A stretch of DNA of 41,674 bases from Ancylomarina sp. 16SWW S1-10-2 (GCF_009669305.1 NZ_SADB01000028.1:1-41674), one strand, 5' to 3'; positions 8,219 to 16,906 are shown, counted from the first letter of the stretch. Made by a program: numbers and translations. Notes: generated by a model not told the origin, from the sequence alone.

Positions 8219-9112
8219 CTAATTCTTTTCAGGAACGAGTGTATTGATCAGACTATTAAGTACTGGGTTAATATTCATGTTGTTCCAAACGACTTGTAGG
8301 GTAGTTCGTTGAGGAATATTATTCAATTCTATAAATTTGATATTCATATTGTAGCCCAACTTAAGTGATGTGGGAACAATGGCTACTCCAAATTTTTTCT
8401 CTACCAAGCGAAATATCGAACTGGCATTAACCGTTTGATGCGATATGATAGGTGAAAAATGACTATGATCGAAAATTTGCATCACCTTTTCGTGGTACGA
8501 TTCGTTAAAGGATGACTCGAAAAGAATAAATGCTTCTTCTTTAAATTGAGATAAACTTTCAAAATTGCTCTCATCTAAAGGATGATCTTTGGGTAGTACA
8601 AGTGAAAACGTATCTTCAAAAATAGATTGAGCATTAATGCCACGAGGTACACGTCCCATTCTTACAAAGCCAACATCAATTTCTCTATTTAGTAAAGCCT
8701 GAATTTGTTTTTCGTTATCCATCTCGTTTAAACTAAACAGAACTTGTGGGTGTTTGCTTTTATATTTTAAAAGTAAATCTGGAATAACGTTTTGCATAGC
8801 CGAGCCCACAAAGCCAAGTTTAAGATTACCATCCAAGCCATCATTCAATAGTTTAGCGTGTTCAGTGATATCATCTAATTGTTTAAAGACATCTTTTATC
8901 TCCTTTTGAAGATAGATGCCCGCTTTTGTTAATTCAACTTTTCTGTTGTGACGTTCAAAAAGACAAATGCCTAAATCTTCCTCCATCTGTTTAATCTGAC
9001 GACTTAAACCTGGTTGTGAGATATATAAACGTTCTGCAGCCTTTCTAAAATGTAAATCCTTAGCTAGAGCAAGGAAGTATCTATAATGCCTTAACTCAAT
9101 TTGATTACTCAT
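8219..9112 (-). CDS. LysR-family transcriptional regulator
   Basis: The 297-residue protein has the standard LysR layout. An N-terminal winged helix-turn-helix lies at about residues 5-64 (LRHYRYFLALAKDLHFRKAA and RLYISQPGLSRQIKQMEEDLG). A linker helix and a periplasmic-binding-protein-like effector domain from about residue 90 follow (GNLKLGFVGSAMQNVIPDLL, LVLPKDHPL). It is divergent from hutU and heads the isochorismatase-osmC unit. By the usual LysR arrangement it could control either side. The effector is unknown, and nothing in the sequence ties it to urocanate. Confidence 0.88.
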   Translation of the reverse strand: MSNQIELRHYRYFLALAKDLHFRKAAERLYISQPGLSRQIKQMEEDLGICLFERHNRKVELTKAGIYLQKEIKDVFKQLDDITEHAKLLNDGLDGNLKLGFVGSAMQNVIPDLLLKYKSKHPQVLFSLNEMDNEKQIQALLNREIDVGFVRMGRVPRGINAQSIFEDTFSLVLPKDHPLDESNFESLSQFKEEAFILFESSFNESYHEKVMQIFDHSHFSPIISHQTVNASSIFRLVEKKFGVAIVPTSLKLGYNMNIKFIELNNIPQRTTLQVVWNNMNINPVLNSLINTLVPEKN

Positions 9113-9147
9113 AGTTATTAAATATTGACAAAACTGATCTTGTTAGG

Positions 9148-9164
9148 TATCAAAACTAAGGATA
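9148..9164. promoter_or_regulatory. Candidate LysR operator
   Basis: TATC-N9-GATA is a short palindrome that contains the T-N11-A core expected for LysR proteins. It lies between the divergent lysR and hutU genes, 36 bases upstream of lysR. Only one such site is evident, so this is tentative. Confidence 0.3.
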
Positions 9165-9260
9165 TCTTTGTAATAATAAAATTTTAAAGACTTACCTTTT
9201 TAAGTAAAAGTGCTTTTTAAGGATAAAAATATTTAGTTTGAATCATTAAATTGAAAGTTT

Positions 9261-11258
9261 ATGACATTCCAAGAACAAATTTTACAAGGAATTCCATCGG
9301 AATTACCTGCTAAGAAGGCTTATCCAAAGGATGCTAACAGAGCTCCAATAAGAAAAGATATTCTTTCAGTTGAGGAGAAGCAATTAGCAATCCGCAATGC
9401 ACTTCGTTATTTTCCAAAGCCTTGGCATAAGGAATTGGCAAGTGAATTTGCTCAAGAATTATTAGATTTTGGTCGTATTTATATGTACCGATTCAAACCT
9501 GAATATAAAATTTACGCTCGTCCAATTCAAGAGTATCCTGCTAAATCGTTGCAGGCTGCAGGTATTATGATGATGATGCAAAACAACCTGAATCCTGCAG
9601 TTGCCCAACATCCTGAAGAGTTGATTACTTACGGTGGTAATGGTGCTGTGTTTCAAAACTGGGCGCAATACTTGCTTACGATGAGGTATTTAGCGATAAT
9701 GACTGATGAGCAAACCTTAAACTTATACTCAGGCCACCCTATGGGCCTTTTTCCATCGCACCCAGGAGCGCCTAGAGTCGTTGTTACCAATGGCTTAGTT
9801 ATACCTAACTATTCTAAGGCTGACGATTGGGAGAAATTTAATGCTTTAGGCGTTTCTCAATATGGGCAAATGACTGCGGGTTCTTTTATGTACATTGGCC
9901 CACAAGGTATTGTTCATGGAACAACGATTACAGTGATGAATGCATTCCGTAAAATTTTGAAAAAGGGTGAAACGCCTGCTGGAAAAATATTTTTAACTTC
10001 TGGTTTAGGTGGCATGAGTGGTGCTCAGCCAAAAGCGGGAAATATTGCTGGATGTATTTCAATTGTAGCCGAGGTAAATGCTAAGGCCGCAACGAAACGT
10101 TACGATCAAGGTTGGGTTGACGTATTGATTAATAACATGGATGATTTAATTGTTCGTGTAAAACAAGCTCAAGAAAATAAGGAAGTGGTTTCTATTGCCT
10201 TTATTGGTAATATCGTTGATGTTTGGGAGCGTTTCGATAAGGAGAATATCTATATCCACATTGGTTCTGACCAAACTTCGCTACATATTCCATGGACTGG
10301 TGGTTACTATCCAGTTGATACATCTTATGAAGAGTCTAATCATTTAATCAGTGAAAACCCTGATGAATTTAAAGAGAAAGTACAAGCTTCACTTCGTCGT
10401 CATGTCGCTTCAATAAATAAGCACACTGCAAAAGGAACTTATTTCTTCGATTATGGAAATGCTTTCCTATTACAATCGTCTCGTGCTGGTGCTGATATTA
10501 TGGCTGAGAATGGTATCGATTTCAGATATAAATCATACGTTCAGGATATTGTAGGTCCTATGTGTTTCGACTATGGTTTTGGTCCATTCCGTTGGGTTTG
10601 TGCATCGGGTAAACCTGAAGATTTGGATATGACTGATGAGATTGCAATGCAAGTTCTTCAAGAAATTAAAGAGAATTCTCCAAAGGAGATTCAATTGCAG
10701 ATGCAAGATAATATTACTTGGATTAAAGGTGCAAAACAAAATAAATTAGTTGTTGGTTCTCAGGCTCGTATCTTATATGCCGATGCTGAAGGACGTGCTA
10801 AAATTGCTGAAGGTTTCAATAATGCGATTGCTGCTGGTAAAATTGGACCTGTTGTATTAGGGCGTGATCATCACGATGTAAGTGGTACAGATTCACCATT
10901 CCGTGAGACATCGAATATTTATGATGGTTCTAAGTTCACAGCCGATATGTCTATTCAAAATGTAATTGGAGATAGTTTTAGAGGTGCAACTTGGGTATCA
11001 ATCCACAATGGTGGTGGTGTAGGATGGGGTGAAGTGATGAACGGTGGTTTTGGTATGTTACTTGACGGAACTCCAGAAGCTGATGCGCGTCTTAAAAGCA
11101 TGTTGTTCTACGATGTAAATAATGGTATTGCACGTCGTTCATGGGCCAGAAACGATGGAGCTATATTTACTGCCGAACGCGAAATGGCACGTCGCCCAGA
11201 CCTAAAGGTAACATTACCTAATTTGGTTGATGATAATTTATTGACTGATCTTTTCTAA
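9261..11258 (+). CDS. hutU: Urocanate hydratase
   Basis: HutU adds water to urocanate to form imidazolonepropionate, the second step of histidine degradation, using tightly bound NAD+ as an electrophile. The 665-residue protein carries the family landmarks: ITYGGNGAVFQNWAQY, SGHPMGLFPSHPGAPRVVVTNG, FLTSGLGGMSGAQPKAG, GPMCFDYGFGPFRWVCAS, LGRDHHDVSGTDSPFRET, and a C-terminal GATWVSIHNGGGVGWGEV. It is about 100 residues longer than the classic proteobacterial enzyme and matches the longer Bacteroidota/eukaryote-like form. No hutH, hutI, ftcD or hutG is beside it. It is a single gene with its own terminator, divergent from a lysR. Histidine degradation genes must lie elsewhere if the pathway is complete. 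Confidence 0.93.
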   Translation: MTFQEQILQGIPSELPAKKAYPKDANRAPIRKDILSVEEKQLAIRNALRYFPKPWHKELASEFAQELLDFGRIYMYRFKPEYKIYARPIQEYPAKSLQAAGIMMMMQNNLNPAVAQHPEELITYGGNGAVFQNWAQYLLTMRYLAIMTDEQTLNLYSGHPMGLFPSHPGAPRVVVTNGLVIPNYSKADDWEKFNALGVSQYGQMTAGSFMYIGPQGIVHGTTITVMNAFRKILKKGETPAGKIFLTSGLGGMSGAQPKAGNIAGCISIVAEVNAKAATKRYDQGWVDVLINNMDDLIVRVKQAQENKEVVSIAFIGNIVDVWERFDKENIYIHIGSDQTSLHIPWTGGYYPVDTSYEESNHLISENPDEFKEKVQASLRRHVASINKHTAKGTYFFDYGNAFLLQSSRAGADIMAENGIDFRYKSYVQDIVGPMCFDYGFGPFRWVCASGKPEDLDMTDEIAMQVLQEIKENSPKEIQLQMQDNITWIKGAKQNKLVVGSQARILYADAEGRAKIAEGFNNAIAAGKIGPVVLGRDHHDVSGTDSPFRETSNIYDGSKFTADMSIQNVIGDSFRGATWVSIHNGGGVGWGEVMNGGFGMLLDGTPEADARLKSMLFYDVNNGIARRSWARNDGAIFTAEREMARRPDLKVTLPNLVDDNLLTDLF

Positions 11259-11283
11259 AAATTAGTTTTAGCATAAAATAGTG

Positions 11284-11317
11284 AAATGGGTTCAGATAAG
11301 TTCTGAACCCATTTTTT
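11284..11317 (+). terminator. Intrinsic terminator after hutU
   Basis: AAATGGGTTCAGA and TCTGAACCCATTT form a perfect 13-pair stem with a 5-base loop, ending in TTTTTT. Confidence 0.88.
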
Positions 11318-11331
11318 ATGCAAAAAAAATG

Positions 11332-11361
11332 GACGCTGATTAAAGATGATTTATAATGATG
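11332..11361 (+). repeat. Short interspersed repeat, copy a (GACGCTGATTAAA...)
   Basis: The sequence starts GACGCTGATTAAAGATGATT and ends in TAATGATG. Related copies are at 21589-21610 (minus), 21660-21690 (plus) and 21701-21730 (minus). All are intergenic and just beyond gene ends. Such elements are often REP-like. Confidence 0.4.
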
Positions 11362-11532
11362 AAAATAAATTGTTCTCTAAATACAACAAAATTGTATTTT
11401 TGTTTTCGGACTAAAAATGCCCCTAATGTTATTTCTAAAGCTTTTTTGGGGACGCTATTTTATAATTCAATCTGATTTGTAATTTTGGTTGATTTTTCCT
11501 CTTCAGAATTTTAAGAACTATTGGAGTTTTAT

Positions 11533-12234
11533 TTATTCAATCCACTTTTTAATTTCAGCCATGATAAAACCCGTATTTTCATTCACATCTTTTCCTGTAT
11601 ATCTCAACACTTGAAATCCTAATTCCTGAAGTTTACGGTCAATTCTTTTGTCTCGTTGAGCTTGTTCCTCAGTTCTTTCGTGATAGGTGTGTCCATCAGT
11701 ATAAACACATAATTTCACATCTTTTTTCTCAATATAAAAATCAGCAACAGTTAGAACTTCTTTAAAATTATTCTTTGGATTATTATATGATTTTCCCTCT
11801 ATCGATATTTTTTCTCCTTTCCAATTGAGAGGATATTGAGCCTCAAATCGGATGTATTCTTCATTTAACGCAATAAATAATTTTCTTTCGAGTGGACTTT
11901 GTAAATCAAAAAGACAAGTCAAGCAGTTATTTGTTAATTGATATTTACAATTTTGGCAGAGCTTATCCTCAGCGTAATGTTTGTCAAGAATATTAGCATT
12001 TTCAATGCTTATGTTCATTTTTTCAGCTGTTGATGTCGTTTCTATTATATTTGAAATGGCGTCACGAAATTTTGTCAATTCCTTTAAATCGCAATGGATT
12101 GTTTTTTTCCAACTTTGTCCTTTTTCGGAAACAGAAACAAGGTATTCTGTAATCTCAATAGTCTCTGAATCCGTACCTCTATATCTCCGTGATACTTTTT
12201 TTATTTTCTCTATTTCAATTGGTATTCGGGCCAT
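11533..12234 (-). CDS. DUF559/Vsr-like nuclease with four-Cys motif
   Basis: The C-terminal half fits the PD-(D/E)XK fold of DUF559 and very-short-patch-repair-like endonucleases: SPLERKLFIAL (Glu115), LTVADFYIEKK (Asp164), LCVYTDGHTYH (Asp179, His181, His184), RDKRIDRKLQELGFQVLRYTG. A CQNCKYQLTNNCLTC motif (Cys93, 96, 104, 107) directly before it looks like a zinc-binding knuckle. The N-terminal ~90 residues are unrecognised. I chose ATG at 12234 (233 residues), because the longer frame uses an upstream TTG at 12264 with no clear support. The gene diverges from a RAYT-like transposase gene only 48 bases away. A mobile or defence-linked role is possible but unproven. Confidence 0.65.
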   Translation of the reverse strand: MARIPIEIEKIKKVSRRYRGTDSETIEITEYLVSVSEKGQSWKKTIHCDLKELTKFRDAISNIIETTSTAEKMNISIENANILDKHYAEDKLCQNCKYQLTNNCLTCLFDLQSPLERKLFIALNEEYIRFEAQYPLNWKGEKISIEGKSYNNPKNNFKEVLTVADFYIEKKDVKLCVYTDGHTYHERTEEQAQRDKRIDRKLQELGFQVLRYTGKDVNENTGFIMAEIKKWIE

Positions 12235-12282
12235 TATTAAAATTTCTATTTCGTTTATTTTCAACGTATGTTATAAACAATA

Positions 12283-12942
12283 ATGATATTATTTTTTACT
12301 AATAAGCAAAGCTATGATTTCTATTTAAATAACAATGCACTTGATTTGTTTATTTTAAGTACTTATTGCCTTGTTTTCATTGCGGGGCGTGAATGTATTT
12401 TGGGTGAGATTGTTGATGGTAAAATGATTTTATCGGAATATGGTGAAATCGTTGAAAGGGAAATAAAAAAAATACCAGAATACCATAAACGTGTCATTAT
12501 GAATGTTTGGACTGTTATGCCCAATCATATACATCTTATTGTTTCATTGGGTGATTATGGTTTTGATAATGGAATGTTGGTGATTGATAACGAAATGGAA
12601 ACTGATGCCAATATCGTAAAGAAAATTCATGAATTTTCTCTGCAAGACAAACAACAATCAAAACAACAAAAATGGTGGCTCGATCCATTATACCAACCAA
12701 ATATCGATGAAATAAAACAATATCGTAAAGAACGTAGAAGAATGATAATCCCTAAAATAATGGGGAAATTCAAACAGCAAACATCAAAACAAATTAATTG
12801 TGTACAAAACACATCAGGCATAAAAAATTGGCAAGCCAATTATCATGATCACATCATACGTAATGATGGCGAATACCAACGGATAAAGAAATATATTATC
12901 AATAATCCCAAAAATTGGAAGGATGATAAATTCAGGATGTAA
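12283..12942 (+). CDS. RAYT-like transposase (Y1_Tnp, HUH), N-terminus altered
   Basis: REP-associated tyrosine transposases nick single-stranded DNA at short palindromes. This 219-residue protein has the HUH motif in VMPNHIHLIVSLGDYG and the C-terminal block NYHDHIIRNDGEYQRIKKYIINNPKNW with the candidate catalytic Tyr. ECILGEIVDGKMILSEYGEIV is the usual lead-in. The first ~35 residues do not show the expected first strand (YFVTICT-like), so the 5' end may be degraded or replaced. Between the HUH motif and the C-terminal block lies a variable Gln/Lys-rich tract (QDKQQSKQQKWW). Two broken relatives lie at 12955-13284 and 16110-16352. Activity is doubtful. Confidence 0.7.
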   Translation: MILFFTNKQSYDFYLNNNALDLFILSTYCLVFIAGRECILGEIVDGKMILSEYGEIVEREIKKIPEYHKRVIMNVWTVMPNHIHLIVSLGDYGFDNGMLVIDNEMETDANIVKKIHEFSLQDKQQSKQQKWWLDPLYQPNIDEIKQYRKERRRMIIPKIMGKFKQQTSKQINCVQNTSGIKNWQANYHDHIIRNDGEYQRIKKYIINNPKNWKDDKFRM

Positions 12943-12954
12943 TAAACAAGAATA

Positions 12955-13284
12955 GATTATTGCTGAATATTGGGTGAAATTGTTGAAAGGGAAATAAAAA
13001 AAATACCAAAATACCATAAACGTGTCATTATGAATGTTTGGTCTGTTATGCCCAACCATATACATCTTATTGTTTCATTGGGTGACTATGGTTTCGACAA
13101 TGGGATATCGACGATTGATAATGATGCCAATACCGTAAAGAAAATTCATGAATTTTCTCTGCAAGGCAAACAACAACAACAACAACCAACACAACAAAAA
13201 TGGTGGATCGATCCATTATACCAACCCAACATCGATGAAATAAAACACTACAGTAAAGAACGTAGGAAAATAGATTTCTGTTAA
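12955..13284 (+). pseudogene. Broken RAYT-like transposase copy
   Basis: This is a partial tandem copy of the preceding gene. It resumes at GEIVEREIKKIPKYHKRVIM and keeps VMPNHIHLIVSLGDYG and IVKKIHEFS-like blocks (here TVKKIHEFS). It then shows an expanded CAA tract giving five consecutive Gln, and it stops after KERRK where the intact gene continues to MIIPKIMGKF. It lacks both the N-terminus and the catalytic Tyr block. It is therefore a remnant of local duplication followed by decay. Confidence 0.75.
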
Positions 13285-13391
13285 ATTTCAGGATTATAAG
13301 GCTGATCTTTTTATAATTTGGACATCAATCATATTTGTATCATAAAAATCTGCGCCTAATTACGTTATGCTTGTTAATTTTTAGGCTAAAA

Positions 13392-14186
13392 TTATTCTAG
13401 ACCAGTGCATAATATTTTAACCTGATTATATGAATCATCCAGTTTTAAAAAAGGATATTCAATTTTGCTGAGAAAAAGCCCATTGGGATGTGCAGGGTGT
13501 TTTTCTTTATAATCCATTTCCTGCTTCAAAATTGCACTAAACTCATCCAACGTTATTTTACCACGACCTACTTCCAACAAAAAGAAAACGCAAATTCGAA
13601 TCATGCCTCGTAGAAAGCGATTACTGGTGATAGTGAATCGCATGCGTCCTTGTTCCTCGTTAATAAACAACTCACAATTACTTATTTGGCACAAGGTATT
13701 CTTGTATAAGTCTGGTTGCTTGCAAAGCGCTCTAAAATCTTTGGTTTCAAGAATAAGAGCTGCAGCTTTTTTCATCAAATCAAAGTCAACTTCCAAATCT
13801 TCATAAAGTGAACTGTTAGGGAAAAGTATTGGGGTTTTGTTCCAATGAATAAAATAGTCGTAGGTGCGTGCTACGGCATCATAACGACAATGTCGATCTT
13901 GATTTACTTCGAATATCTCAAAAACTGCGATACTAGTGGGTAAATTTTTATTCAGTAGAAATTTTAGATCGAATTGGGGAGCTTCATCTAGATAGATTTG
14001 AATGACGTATTGACTAGCGTGAACACCAGCATCGGTACGGCCGCAACCATATACGCTCACACTTTTCTTACATATTCGCGTGAGTGCTCGCTCTATAATT
14101 TCTTGAATCGTGTTTCTAGTGTTCTTTTGTCTCTGCCAGCCACTGTATTTGCTACCATCGAATCCTAAGTGTATGAAATAATGCAT
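13392..14186 (-). CDS. truA: tRNA pseudouridine(38-40) synthase
   Basis: TruA converts uridines 38-40 of the tRNA anticodon arm to pseudouridine. The 264-residue protein has the family start (YFIHLGFDGSKYSGWQRQ), the catalytic Asp52 in VYGCGRTDAGVHASQ, the RTYDYFIHWNKTP motif and the FTITSNRFLRGMIR segment. Length is normal for the family. The transcribed unit appears single. The flanking sequence to the left holds the transposase remnant, so the region downstream of truA is where insertions have landed. Confidence 0.93.
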   Translation of the reverse strand: MHYFIHLGFDGSKYSGWQRQKNTRNTIQEIIERALTRICKKSVSVYGCGRTDAGVHASQYVIQIYLDEAPQFDLKFLLNKNLPTSIAVFEIFEVNQDRHCRYDAVARTYDYFIHWNKTPILFPNSSLYEDLEVDFDLMKKAAALILETKDFRALCKQPDLYKNTLCQISNCELFINEEQGRMRFTITSNRFLRGMIRICVFFLLEVGRGKITLDEFSAILKQEMDYKEKHPAHPNGLFLSKIEYPFLKLDDSYNQVKILCTGLE

Positions 14187-14285
14187 TTGTAGATATTAAA
14201 AAGCAAATTTAGTTATTGTAAATAGGTTATGACCTAAATAAGTATGATAGTTGTTATCTTTTTTGATCAGTGCTAAAAAGTTGTA

Positions 14286-14729
14286 TTAGAATTTTTGAAT
14301 CAGTAAAATACCTGCAAAAATTAAAAGAACACCTGCAATACGAGCCCAATTTACAGGTTGTACCGGTACGCCAAACATACCAAAATGATCTAGAGCCAAT
14401 GAGAAAATCATTTGTCCGGCTATTATTAGACCAAAACTAAGAGCAGCTCCCAATCGAGGAACTAGAAAAATGATGGATGTTACATAAATACAGCCCAGAA
14501 GACCACCTATCCAAGCGTATGCAGGAGCCTCTTTAATAGCTAGCATAATATTATTGGGAGTACGAATTCCTATAATCACGATAAGTAAAATAAAGAAACC
14601 CACAATAAAGTTAACAAGTGCCGCCATAACTGGTGCTTTTAAAAAAGTACCCAGTTTTGCATTAATACTTGCTTGTATAGGTAATAAACAGCCAGCTACA
14701 AGAGCTAATATCATTAAGAAATATCTCAT
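14286..14729 (-). CDS. YdcZ-family (DUF606) small membrane transporter
   Basis: This 147-residue protein has five hydrophobic helices, among them MRYFLMILALVAGCLLPIQA, AALVNFIVGFFILLIVII, and IAGVLLIFAGILLI at the end. The start (GCLLPIQASINAKLG) and ALSFGLIIAGQMIFSLALDHFGMFG match the YdcZ half-size relatives of the DMT transporter superfamily. Such proteins usually work as dimers or pairs. The substrate is unknown. It stands 99 bases from truA on the same strand and may be separately transcribed. Confidence 0.75.
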   Translation of the reverse strand: MRYFLMILALVAGCLLPIQASINAKLGTFLKAPVMAALVNFIVGFFILLIVIIGIRTPNNIMLAIKEAPAYAWIGGLLGCIYVTSIIFLVPRLGAALSFGLIIAGQMIFSLALDHFGMFGVPVQPVNWARIAGVLLIFAGILLIQKF

Positions 14730-14780
14730 GAGTTATTTTAAAATTGCATACAAAAGTATAAGAATATTGTATTATTGCAC

Positions 14781-14812
14781 AAAATAGTCCGACCAATTGA
14801 TCGGACTATTTT
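14781..14812 (-). terminator. Intrinsic terminator after adenosine deaminase
   Basis: AAAATAGTCCGA and TCGGACTATTTT form a perfect 12-pair stem with an 8-base loop. It could act on either strand, and the nearest gene end is that of the deaminase at 14849. Confidence 0.75.
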
Positions 14813-14848
14813 GATAGATTTTGTGCTTTGTATTTTGCAGACCTGTGA

Positions 14849-15904
14849 TTAAATATAATCTCTATGGATTTCTAAACCTTTTTCTCTGAGTTCTTGACTG
14901 ACTTTTTTAAGTAGTTTTACTTTCTGATTTAAAGGTAAAAAGGCTGATTTAAAACCGTTTGTGATTAAATATTTAATCTCTTTAGGACTGAAATTAAATT
15001 CTTTTATCGCCAACATATATTCGTCAGTGAGTGTTGTTTTAGATATTAATCGGTTATCTGTATTTATGGTAACTCTTAATCCCATATCAAAATAAAATCT
15101 TATAGGATGACGTGAGTATGATTCAATTGCTTTAGTTTGAAGGTTCGAAGTGATACACATTTCAAGTGGAATACGATGATCGTTGACATAGTTGAGCAAA
15201 TCGCCATCTTCTTTTAATCTTGTGCCATGTCCAATTCTATTGGCTCTAACATGGTGCAGAGCTTGGTGTATTGACTCAGGACCGTATGCTTCACCGGCGT
15301 GTACTGTGGTGTTAATATTGTTATTTATAATAAGATAAAATGCTTCTTTATGATCTTTTGCAGGGAAATTTCGTTCTGCACCAGCTAAGTCGAAACCTAC
15401 AACACCGTAGTTTTTATAGGCCACGCAAAGTTCGGCTAGTATATTGGTTGTTTCAGGACTTAAATGACGTAACCCGCAAATTATAATACCAATAGTGATA
15501 TTGAAATCTTTTTCAGCTCTGCTTTTACCATCCAATACGGCATCAACAACCTTGCTTAAGGATAAGCCTCCATTTACATGAAGAATAGGGGAGAATCGAA
15601 TTTCTAAATACCTGATGTTTTCTTCGGCACAATCTTCAGCCAACTCGTAGGTAGCTCGTTCTAAAGCGCCTTTGGTTTGGAGAACAGAGCACGTAATATC
15701 AAATGGACGTAGGTATTCTGTTAAGCTCTTACAATTCTTACCAACTTCTAATATTTTTTTTAATTTTTCAGGATCTTTTTCGGGTAATTCAATCTCATTT
15801 TTGTTGGCAAGATCAATAATGGTTTCAACTCGCATTGATCCATCTAAGTGGCAATGAAGTTCAGCTTTTGGTAAGCTTTTTATAAATTCTCGTGTAAGTT
15901 CCAC
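14849..15904 (-). CDS. add: Adenosine deaminase family protein
   Basis: This zinc enzyme deaminates adenosine to inosine for purine salvage. Visible motifs are the HxH metal pair (ELHCHLDGS, His17 and His19), TVHAGEAYGPESI (metal His, catalytic Glu), NRIGHGTRL, and the metal Asp in TINTDNRLIS. Many members have two Asp at this last site. Here the second is Asn, a form also found in a recognised subgroup with TDNRLMS. The 351-residue length is normal. The start is GTG at 15904: an in-frame stop lies six codons upstream, and the next ATG would cut into the conserved zinc motif. Confidence 0.85.
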   Translation of the reverse strand: MELTREFIKSLPKAELHCHLDGSMRVETIIDLANKNEIELPEKDPEKLKKILEVGKNCKSLTEYLRPFDITCSVLQTKGALERATYELAEDCAEENIRYLEIRFSPILHVNGGLSLSKVVDAVLDGKSRAEKDFNITIGIIICGLRHLSPETTNILAELCVAYKNYGVVGFDLAGAERNFPAKDHKEAFYLIINNNINTTVHAGEAYGPESIHQALHHVRANRIGHGTRLKEDGDLLNYVNDHRIPLEMCITSNLQTKAIESYSRHPIRFYFDMGLRVTINTDNRLISKTTLTDEYMLAIKEFNFSPKEIKYLITNGFKSAFLPLNQKVKLLKKVSQELREKGLEIHRDYI

Positions 15905-16001
15905 CTTAATATTATTTCGTTAATAGAGAGCTGCATGTTTTGATAGGTAAAATGCCTTGCGTATAAGGGTATTACCAATAATAGCTTAGTAATTATCTTA
16001 A

Positions 16002-16109
16002 AATTTTTACAAAGATATCACTAAATTTTTAAATGCTGATAATGATATTTTTTGGGATGAAAGAAGTTTTGAAGATTTAGTAGAAATTTTAGCCAAGAAC
16101 ATTTCGTGA
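16002..16109 (+). pseudogene. Orphan coding-like fragment
   Basis: A frame between two stops reads NFYKDITKFLNADNDIFWDE followed by RSFEDLVEILAKNIS. It has no start codon and is cut at the right by the transposase remnant. The composition looks like the end of a real protein. I do not recognise the family. It may be the tail of a gene destroyed by the insertion that left the neighbouring remnant. Confidence 0.3.
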
Positions 16110-16352
16110 ATTTCATTGCGGCTTGGTGTCATTATAAATGTTTGGTCTGTTATACACAATCATATACATCTTGTTGTTTCGTTGGGCGATTATTTTTTTG
16201 ATAATGGAATATTGGAGATTAATATCTATGCCGTAAACGATAATGGTATTGATATCAATATTGTAAAGAAAATTCATGAATTTTCTCAGCAACAACAACA
16301 ATGACAAATCAATCCCGTAAAGAACGCAGTATAATGATAATCTCTGTCTAAA
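16110..16352 (+). pseudogene. Second RAYT-like transposase remnant
   Basis: This matches the transposase at 12283-12942 from VIINVWSVIHNHIHLVVSLGDY (HUH motif with His for Pro) through NIVKKIHEFS. A CAA run gives five Gln, and a stop follows. Past the stop, bases for the KERxxMIIS block are still recognisable in a shifted frame. The variable segment between the motifs is longer than in the other two copies. Lacking both ends, it cannot be functional. Confidence 0.65.
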
Positions 16353-16403
16353 AATAGATACCTAACTTATCTATAGATTTAGAAATATACAGATACTAAA
16401 AAA

Positions 16404-16432
16404 GCCAGGATGTTAAAAGAAACGATCCTGAC
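16404..16432 (-). terminator. Intrinsic terminator after yhcH-like gene
   Basis: On the minus strand GTCAGGAT pairs with ATCCTGGC, with further pairing inside past one bulge. TTTTTT follows. Confidence 0.65.
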
Positions 16433-16459
16433 CTATTTATATAATAACCTTGTTGAAAA

Positions 16460-16906
16460 TTAACAGAGGATTTTAATAACTAGCTTTTTCACTTTTGAGC
16501 TTTCTTTATTTTGAATGCAAGGGCGATGAAGATCGGAAGGGAATAAGATTGCAAAATCTCCTTGTGAAAGCTCAACCTGGGTGGACTCATTTGGATAGAA
16601 AGCAACATCTTTTTCCTTGTATACTGTATGAGGAACTTGTCCTTTTAGAATATCTATACCCATCAATTCGGTTCCTGATATAACGTACTGAATGTCGATG
16701 TGTTTAAAATGACTTTCGAGTCTACAATCTTCAGGTTTTTTTGAGTTATATTCTTGAACTAATGCAAATACAAATTCGCCATCAATTTCATATTTCCCTA
16801 TGTTGGTATTTTCTAAATCGGTATTGTTGATGTATGCAAGCGCTTTCGCTATTCGATCACTTAATCCTGTGTAAAGGTGAGAATTTTCAATTTTATCTAT
16901 TACCAT
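16460..16906 (-). CDS. YhcH/YjgK/YiaL (beta-galactosidase subunit beta-like) family protein
   Basis: This cupin-like family is often found with sialic acid or sugar-acid catabolism genes, and its chemistry is not settled. The 148-residue protein shows the family pattern LESHFKHIDIQYVISGTELM, PHTVYKEKDVAFYP and FAILFPSDLHRPCIQ with the metal-binding His residues. ATG at 16906 is preferred. The upstream alternative at 16924 is a TTG in a poor context. No sugar catabolism genes are adjacent. It is a single gene with its own terminator. Confidence 0.75.
   Translation of the reverse strand: MVIDKIENSHLYTGLSDRIAKALAYINNTDLENTNIGKYEIDGEFVFALVQEYNSKKPEDCRLESHFKHIDIQYVISGTELMGIDILKGQVPHTVYKEKDVAFYPNESTQVELSQGDFAILFPSDLHRPCIQNKESSKVKKLVIKILC

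Noticed and set aside
9462-10739. Antisense frames inside hutU
   Set aside because: They are shadow frames opposite a strongly conserved enzyme, with no independent coding signal.
12235-12264. Longer start of the DUF559-like nuclease
   Set aside because: The upstream start is TTG and adds ten residues without family support. ATG at 12234 is the natural start.
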